Source: JBOFSR01 sp051651645 (lineage in GTDB: Bacteria > Spirochaetota > Spirochaetia > Treponematales > Treponemataceae). From it: a DNA stretch of 8,664 bases. The stretch is taken from positions 1 to 8,664 of the forward strand of contig JBOFSR010000043.1 in the NCBI GenBank assembly GCA_051651645.1, read 5' to 3'. The position numbers and the translations under genes were made by a program. The notes under the pieces are model-generated. The model was given only the letters and a program-made list of their open reading frames with translations. It did not search any database and was not told where the DNA came from. Shown in pieces: positions 6,390 to 8,664 of the stretch (positions are counted from its first letter, which is position 1; each line of letters begins with the position of its first letter).

Positions 6390-6503
6390 TTAGGTGCTAG
6401 TCAAGAACCTTGCTGATGAGGTAAAAAAGGATTTTAGTACTTCGTTGTATTGTTTTGGAACTTTATCTCGTGTTTTTGTCACTAAAGTATCAGTCATCTT
6501 CAT
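6390..6503 (-). pseudogene. Short phage frame cut by the IS
   Basis: MKMTDTLVTKTRDKVPKQ and on to SFFTSSA, 37 codons from ATG 6503. The last residues and TAA lie inside the IS right end. It overlaps the preceding frame by an ATGA. It is either the frame-shifted C-terminal helix of the F-like protein or the start of the next phage gene; I slightly favour the former. Confidence 0.4.
6395..6409 (-). repeat. IS right terminal inverted repeat
   Basis: TGCTAGTCAAGAACC, the complement of the left end. It supplies the last codons of the truncated phage frame reading in from the right. Confidence 0.85.
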
Positions 6504-6727
6504 AAAGCGGGACTACTTGCAAAGGCAGGATAAACACCCTTAGGAACACGAGTAACAACCCCAGTTCGCTCATTAGTATAGAGAGTATATTCTTCTTTAG
6601 GTGCTTTGGTTTTTATTGTACGATTTTCTCCACCGTTGCCGTCATCATCAACAGGGATTTTGTATCCTTTTGCTTCAAGTTGTTCTTTACGTGCATTGCT
6701 CATGGCAATTACATAACACTTACAGCC
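6500..6727 (-). pseudogene. F-like head protein, C-terminal fragment
   Basis: Coding resumes at GCKCYVIAMSNARKEQLEAKG immediately beyond the hairpin cluster. GCxCYV is the conserved Cys motif that in relatives follows an 'H..PNGW' stretch missing here. TNERTGVVTRVPKGVYPAF matches the usual 'T..TG....VPKGIDPGF' ending. The ATG at 6703 is internal, not a true start. TGA at 6502-6500 probably reflects a frameshift, because a plausible continuation lies one frame over from 6503. Confidence 0.65.
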
Positions 6728-6747
6728 TTAATTACTCGTAGCATACT
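6728..6747 (+). repeat. 20-nt break-point element, copy 1
   Basis: TTAATTACTCGTAGCATACT. A second copy at 7823-7842 differs by one base. In both places the TTAATTA end abuts the exact point where phage coding resumes on the minus strand. Confidence 0.75.
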
Positions 6748-6840
6748 TTGTATGCACTCGTAATTGACTAATTCTTATAACAATCTTCGATTGTATAAGA
6801 ATTAGTAGCTGATAAACGGGATTTATTCCGTTTTCAGCAT
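6728..6840. repeat. Cluster of three back-to-back hairpins inside the F-like gene
   Basis: Three hairpins follow one another with almost no spacing. A1 (6730-6765) has AATTAC/GTAATT and GCATA/TATGC arms and contains ACTCGTA twice. A2 (6767-6806) is an 18-bp stem with one bulged A and a TTC loop. A3 (6808-6838) has GCTGA/TCAGC and AAACGG/CCGTTT arms with one bulged T. The cluster fills the gap between ASDT and GCKCYV, so it replaces phage coding sequence rather than merely adding to it. Confidence 0.85.
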
Positions 6841-7118
6841 GTATCACTTGCCATGCTTCTATCATACGAGCCTTTAAGATAGGCACTTCTCATATTAGTT
6901 TCATAGATGACTTTAAGACGTCTATCGCTTCCGAGTTGGGCTTCAACTTCTCGCCCTGTGAGTGGGTCGCTCATAGTTTTTTTGCCCCACCAGCCAGCTT
7001 TTTGGAGCATGGGCTTTACATCTTTTGCAAAAAGCCTATAGTCTTGTCCTTCTTCAATCGCTTTTGTTTCTGCCTTTTTCATGTCTGCTAAAAGGTCAGT
7101 TTGCATCATTTTTGCCAC
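6834..7118 (-). pseudogene. F-like head protein, central fragment
   Basis: This is the best preserved piece of the broken gene above. VAKMMQTDLLADMKKA, the EGQDYRLFAKDVKPML segment, GWWGKKTMSDPLTGREV and YETNMRSAYLKG are hallmark blocks of the family. The frame opens at a GTG (7118) only because of the upstream 17-bp insertion. It stops at TGA (6836-6834) just after the hairpin cluster begins. Confidence 0.75.
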
Positions 7119-7139
7119 GGTAAAACTTGCCGCATGTTC

Positions 7140-7162
7140 ATCAAGCTTACTTGTTTATCAAG
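7140..7162 (-). repeat. 17-bp frame-breaking insertion flanked by a 6-bp direct repeat
   Basis: On the minus strand CTTGAT occurs at 7162-7157 and again at 7145-7140, 17 bp apart, with AAACAAGTAAG between. Deleting 17 bp joins GFSYKGCILD to EHAASFTVAKMM in frame. The insertion also creates a 6-bp stem, TACTTG/CAAGTA, with a 5-nt loop. Confidence 0.8.
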
Positions 7163-7260
7163 TATACATCCTTTATATGAAAACCCTACTTTGAGATTTT
7201 TGTTTTTTATATAATCAAGTGCCCCTTTGGGAATCATTCGATCGCTCATTGCTTACCCCT

Positions 7261-7384
7261 AAGGAACCGCTTGTTTAATACTATTTTACGAGCGGTTCCT
7301 TTACTAATCCTGTAAACAACTGCCTTACAGGATTAGTGTTTCTATCTGAAACTAAGTAATTCACTTTTTTATGAATTACTTAGT
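7261..7384. repeat. Cluster of back-to-back hairpins between portal and head genes
   Basis: C1: AAGGAACCGCT (7261-7271) with its complement 7291-7301. C2: ACTAATCCTGTAA (7303-7315) with 7325-7337. A mini stem GTTTC/GAAAC lies at 7338-7352. C3: ACTAAGTAATTCA (7351-7363) with 7372-7384. All stems are perfect. One arm of C3 is the last portal codons (Leu-Ser-Asn-Ser), as if the coding end had been copied back on itself. No T-run follows on either strand, so these are not ordinary terminators. Confidence 0.85.
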
Positions 7385-7821
7385 ATATCTTTAAAGCCTG
7401 CGTCTCCCTCGGCTCGTGCCTTAAAAAAACTGGTTGCCATAGTTTTTGCAATGTCGCTCATGTCCCAATCAACAAGGAGTTTGTCTAGCTCGGCTTGGAA
7501 CTGCTCATAATCATCTGCCTTATCGAGGGCAGCTTGTAGCACTCTTTCTATCTCGTCAGTAATTTTAACCCAGCCAGCCTCTTGCTCTGCCTCAAGAAGT
7601 TCATCAATCACATCGTCATTTTTTTTACTTTGGGCGTTCAAATTGATTTTTTGTTGATTGAGGGAGCTCTCTTCGCTCGTAAGTCGACCACCCACAAGCG
7701 AATCGCCTTTAAAAGGATGAGAAAGCCCCAGCAAATTACGTAACTCATCCGATTTAACCTCAAGCCCTTGAGAGCCGAGTTTTTCCACTGCACTAATAAT
7801 TTGTTCAATGTTTTGAATATC
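7369..7821 (-). pseudogene. Mu-like portal protein (DUF935, gp29-like), C-terminal fragment
   Basis: The preserved sequence starts at DIQNIEQIISAVEKLG and runs through LRNLLGLSHPFKGD and a Gln/Glu-rich, helical C-terminal region to SFFKARAEGDAGFKDILSNS, then TAA at 7371-7369. It resembles the C-terminal third of DUF935 portal proteins, which form the ring through which DNA enters the phage head. The N-terminal two thirds are gone. The frame stays open upstream to a GTG at 7887, but that part is the 20-nt break-point element and unrelated sequence. It lies immediately before the F-like gene on the same strand, matching the Mu portal-head order. Confidence 0.65.
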
Positions 7822-7822
7822 A

Positions 7823-7842
7823 TTAATTACTCGTACCATACT
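7823..7842 (+). repeat. 20-nt break-point element, copy 2
   Basis: TTAATTACTCGTACCATACT, 19 of 20 identical to 6728-6747, followed by GATAAACG, an octamer also present in cluster A at 6811-6818. It marks the upstream edge of the surviving portal sequence. Confidence 0.75.
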
Positions 7843-7867
7843 GATAAACGATAAAGTCATGCGCGTG

Positions 7868-8044
7868 TTAGCGAGAGCTATTGCCACCTGTAAGCTCTAA
7901 TCGCAGTTGCTCTATAACTTGGCTAACGCTCATTTTATGCTCTTGTGCTGCCTCAAGTTTTTTAGTGGTCTGCTCAAGGTGGACTTCTCGCGTATGTATA
8001 AGATTATACACAGGTATGTACAACACCTTACATGGGCTGTGCAT
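7868..8044 (-). CDS. 58-residue frame with coiled-coil end, probable phage gene remnant
   Basis: ATG 8044 lies inside the first 23-bp array. The first residues are therefore array-derived, and the believable part begins near THTREVHLEQTTKK and continues LEAAQEHKMSVSQVIEQLRLELTGGNSSR to TAA. That part is a charged helix typical of the C-terminus of small phage proteins; I cannot name it. It runs toward the portal fragment on the same strand. Probably a truncated 3' end rather than a working gene. Confidence 0.35.
   Translation of the reverse strand: MHSPCKVLYIPVYNLIHTREVHLEQTTKKLEAAQEHKMSVSQVIEQLRLELTGGNSSR
7995..8010. repeat. 16-nt palindrome at the edge of array 1
   Basis: TGTATAA-GA-TTATACA, 7-bp arms, starting 24 nt before the first 23-bp unit. 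Confidence 0.6.
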
Positions 8045-8156
8045 AACACCTTACATAGGCTGAGCATAACGCCTTACATCAGGTGAGCATAACGCCTTAC
8101 ATCAAGTGAGCATAACGTCTTACATCAGATGAGCATAACGCCTTACATCTGGTAGC
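8019..8156. repeat. Tandem array 1: six 23-bp units
   Basis: Six contiguous units of exactly 23 bp: 8019-8041, 8042-8064, 8065-8087, 8088-8110, 8111-8133, 8134-8156. Most begin CATAAC and contain CTTACAT; the edge units are the most diverged. There are no spacers, so it is not CRISPR. It lies exactly between a minus-strand phage remnant and a plus-strand one, that is, at an inversion or fusion point. Confidence 0.9.
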
Positions 8157-8157
8157 C

Positions 8158-8664
8158 TTGCAAACTGAAGATTATCCCTTGCAAAGTGAGAAGCTGTTAA
8201 GTCGCTGGGAGGAGGTTTTGCTTGGGCAGTCAAATGAGGCTCTCGACAATCAAACTCGCCTTGACTTATTGCAGGCTCAAAAAGCTGGCAGTATTACTGC
8301 TGGCAGTGTCACGAAGGAGAGCCTTATCAAACTGGGGGAAACTTATGGCGAGCGCTATTGCTACCTAGTAAGCGAGCGCTATTGCTACCTAGTAAGCGTG
8401 CGCTGTTGCACCTAGTAAGCGTGCGCCCTTGCACCTAGTAAGCGTGCGCCCTTGCACCTAGTAAGCGTGCGCTGTTGCACCTAGTAGGCGTGCGCTGTTG
8501 CACCTAGTAGGCGAGCGCCCTTGCTCCCTAGTAAGCGTGCAGGTTACAAAGATCTATCATCCCTACACGAGTGCCGTTTTTGCTCATGCTCGCTTTGGCA
8601 TTGACCGCCTTGCATCTATTGCAGCCTTGAACGTGCTCTTTGTTGAGGTGGATGGCAAAAACGC
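8158..8664 (+). pseudogene. Mu gp48/YmfQ-like (DUF2313) tail protein, interrupted and cut by window edge
   Basis: Coding begins in the ALQTEDYPLQSEKLLSRWEE segment, which fits the DUF2313 pattern 'LL.E.DP..A.elL..WE'. It continues NQTRLDLLQAQKAGSITAGSVTKESLIKLGETYG to 8347. It is then broken by the 23-bp array at 8348-8534 and resumes VQVTKIYHPYTSAVFAHARFGIDRLASIAALNVLFVEV to the window end. Removing the 187-bp array joins TYG to VQVTK in frame. These proteins act in tail or baseplate assembly of Mu-like phages. The N-terminus is missing; TTG at 8158 is only where the frame opens after array 1. The strand is opposite to the head genes, unlike Mu, so the prophage has been rearranged. Confidence 0.55.
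8348..8534. repeat. Tandem array 2: eight 23/24-bp units inside the gp48-like gene
   Basis: Units start at 8348, 8372, 8396, 8419, 8442, 8465, 8488 and 8511; lengths are 24, 24, 23, 23, 23, 23, 23, 24. Each begins GCG and ends CTAGTAA or CTAGTAG. A seventh-base-in small stem covaries between units: GTGC with GCAC in units 3-7, GAGC with GCTC in unit 8, and GAGC with GCTA in units 1-2. The adjacent TAG-TA(A/G) falls in all reading frames because 23 is not a multiple of 3. Confidence 0.9.

Larger units (their letters stand above)
5668..6409 (-). mobile_element. IS1595-family (ISXO2-like) insertion sequence, 742 bp
   Basis: The element is bounded by 15-bp perfect inverted repeats, GGTTCTTGACTAGCA at 5668-5682 and its complement at 6395-6409. 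It carries a single minus-strand transposase that fills it. IS1595-family elements normally make 8-bp target duplications, but the flanks here (TATTGCAT left, TTGCTGAT right) differ. The genes on the two sides are also unrelated (RM-like gene left, Mu-like phage right). The element therefore sits at a rearrangement or deletion junction rather than in a simple insertion site. Confidence 0.85.
6390..7249 (-). pseudogene. Mu F-like phage head morphogenesis (minor head) protein, broken in several places
   Basis: The family (SPP1 gp7/Mu gpF) helps assemble the phage head and is encoded just after the portal, as here. Start ATG 7249 has AGGGG a few bases upstream. Pieces in order: N-terminus MSDRMIPKGALDYIKNK...GFSYK (7249-7157); EHAASFTVAKMM...GWWGKKT...YETNMRSAYLKG...MASDT (7139-6847); GCKCYVIAMSNARKEQLEAKG...RVPKGVYPAF (about 6727-6500); and probably a frame-shifted tail MKMTDTLVTKTRDK...SFF (6503 to 6410) cut by the IS. 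Damage: a 17-bp insertion (7140-7156) shifts the frame, a hairpin cluster (6728-6840) replaces the usual His/Trp-rich stretch before GCKCYV, a further frameshift lies near 6500, and the IS removes the end. It cannot make a working protein. Confidence 0.75.

Noticed and set aside
6741..6850. A minus-strand open frame of about 40 codons running through hairpin cluster A
   Set aside because: It does not resemble the missing F-like segment, lacks a start signal, and is most simply a chance open frame.
7261..7384. Ordinary transcription terminators
   Set aside because: The stems have no T-run on either strand, and four in a row exceed what termination needs.
7881..8063. Plus-strand 60-codon frame rich in Cys and Ser
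   Set aside because: It is antisense to the EVHLEQTTKKLEAAQ frame and runs into the array; nothing in it resembles a protein family.
8019..8156. Integron attC sites, suggested by GTTATG/CATAAC-like segments
   Set aside because: No paired R-box/L-box layout or imperfect 60-bp element is present, and the units are perfect 23-bp tandem repeats with no cassettes between.
8019..8534. CRISPR array
   Set aside because: Units are head-to-tail with no spacers, and no cas genes are near.

Overview
The window looks like a chromosomal segment of a low-GC spirochaete, most likely a Treponema-like species. Pointers are the AT-rich coding style, a spirochaetal-type lipoprotein, an RlpA-like/SPOR envelope protein, a one-iron superoxide reductase with a desulforedoxin site, and an ISXO2/IS1595 transposase of a type I associate with oral treponemes. 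The organism call is inference from family resemblance; no search was run.

Bases 1-4513 are ordinary chromosome. The 5' part of a secreted HExxH metallopeptidase gene runs off the left edge on the minus strand. Divergent from it is a two-gene envelope operon: an exported protein of unknown function, then an RlpA-like double-psi barrel protein with a Pro-rich linker and a C-terminal SPOR domain, joined by an ATGA overlap. After an intrinsic terminator comes asd (aspartate-semialdehyde dehydrogenase), followed 16 nt later by a small lipoprotein gene. A promoter with 17-nt spacing then drives dfx (superoxide reductase). Two tandem hairpin terminators close this part. Three promoters in the window share the same -10 hexamer (TACACT) and a 17-nt spacer.

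Bases 4691-6409 hold an orphan 'restriction endonuclease subunit M'-type gene whose 3' end is replaced by a 742-bp IS1595-family element. The element has 15-bp terminal inverted repeats but no visible 8-bp target duplication. Its transposase is one reading frame broken by two short, in-frame, hairpin-forming, stop-containing insertions of about 15 bp.

Bases 6410-8664 are wreckage of a Mu-like prophage. On the minus strand lie the portal (DUF935) C-terminus and an F-like head morphogenesis gene in several pieces. On the plus strand lies a DUF2313/gp48-like tail gene. This DNA is full of structure that coding does not explain: two clusters of back-to-back hairpins, a 20-nt element shared by two break points, a 17-bp insertion flanked by a 6-bp repeat whose removal restores the F frame, and two tandem arrays of 23-bp units. 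One array sits inside the gp48-like gene, and its removal restores the frame exactly. Its unit forms a small stem whose arms covary between units, and it appears related to the unit of the other array.

The main point for follow-up is that short inverted-repeat, stop-bearing or frame-breaking insertions are concentrated in the IS and prophage DNA and are not seen in the neighbouring housekeeping genes. This could be decay by template-switching, palindromic footprints left by excised elements, or an uncharacterised process or element family. The sequence alone cannot choose between these.
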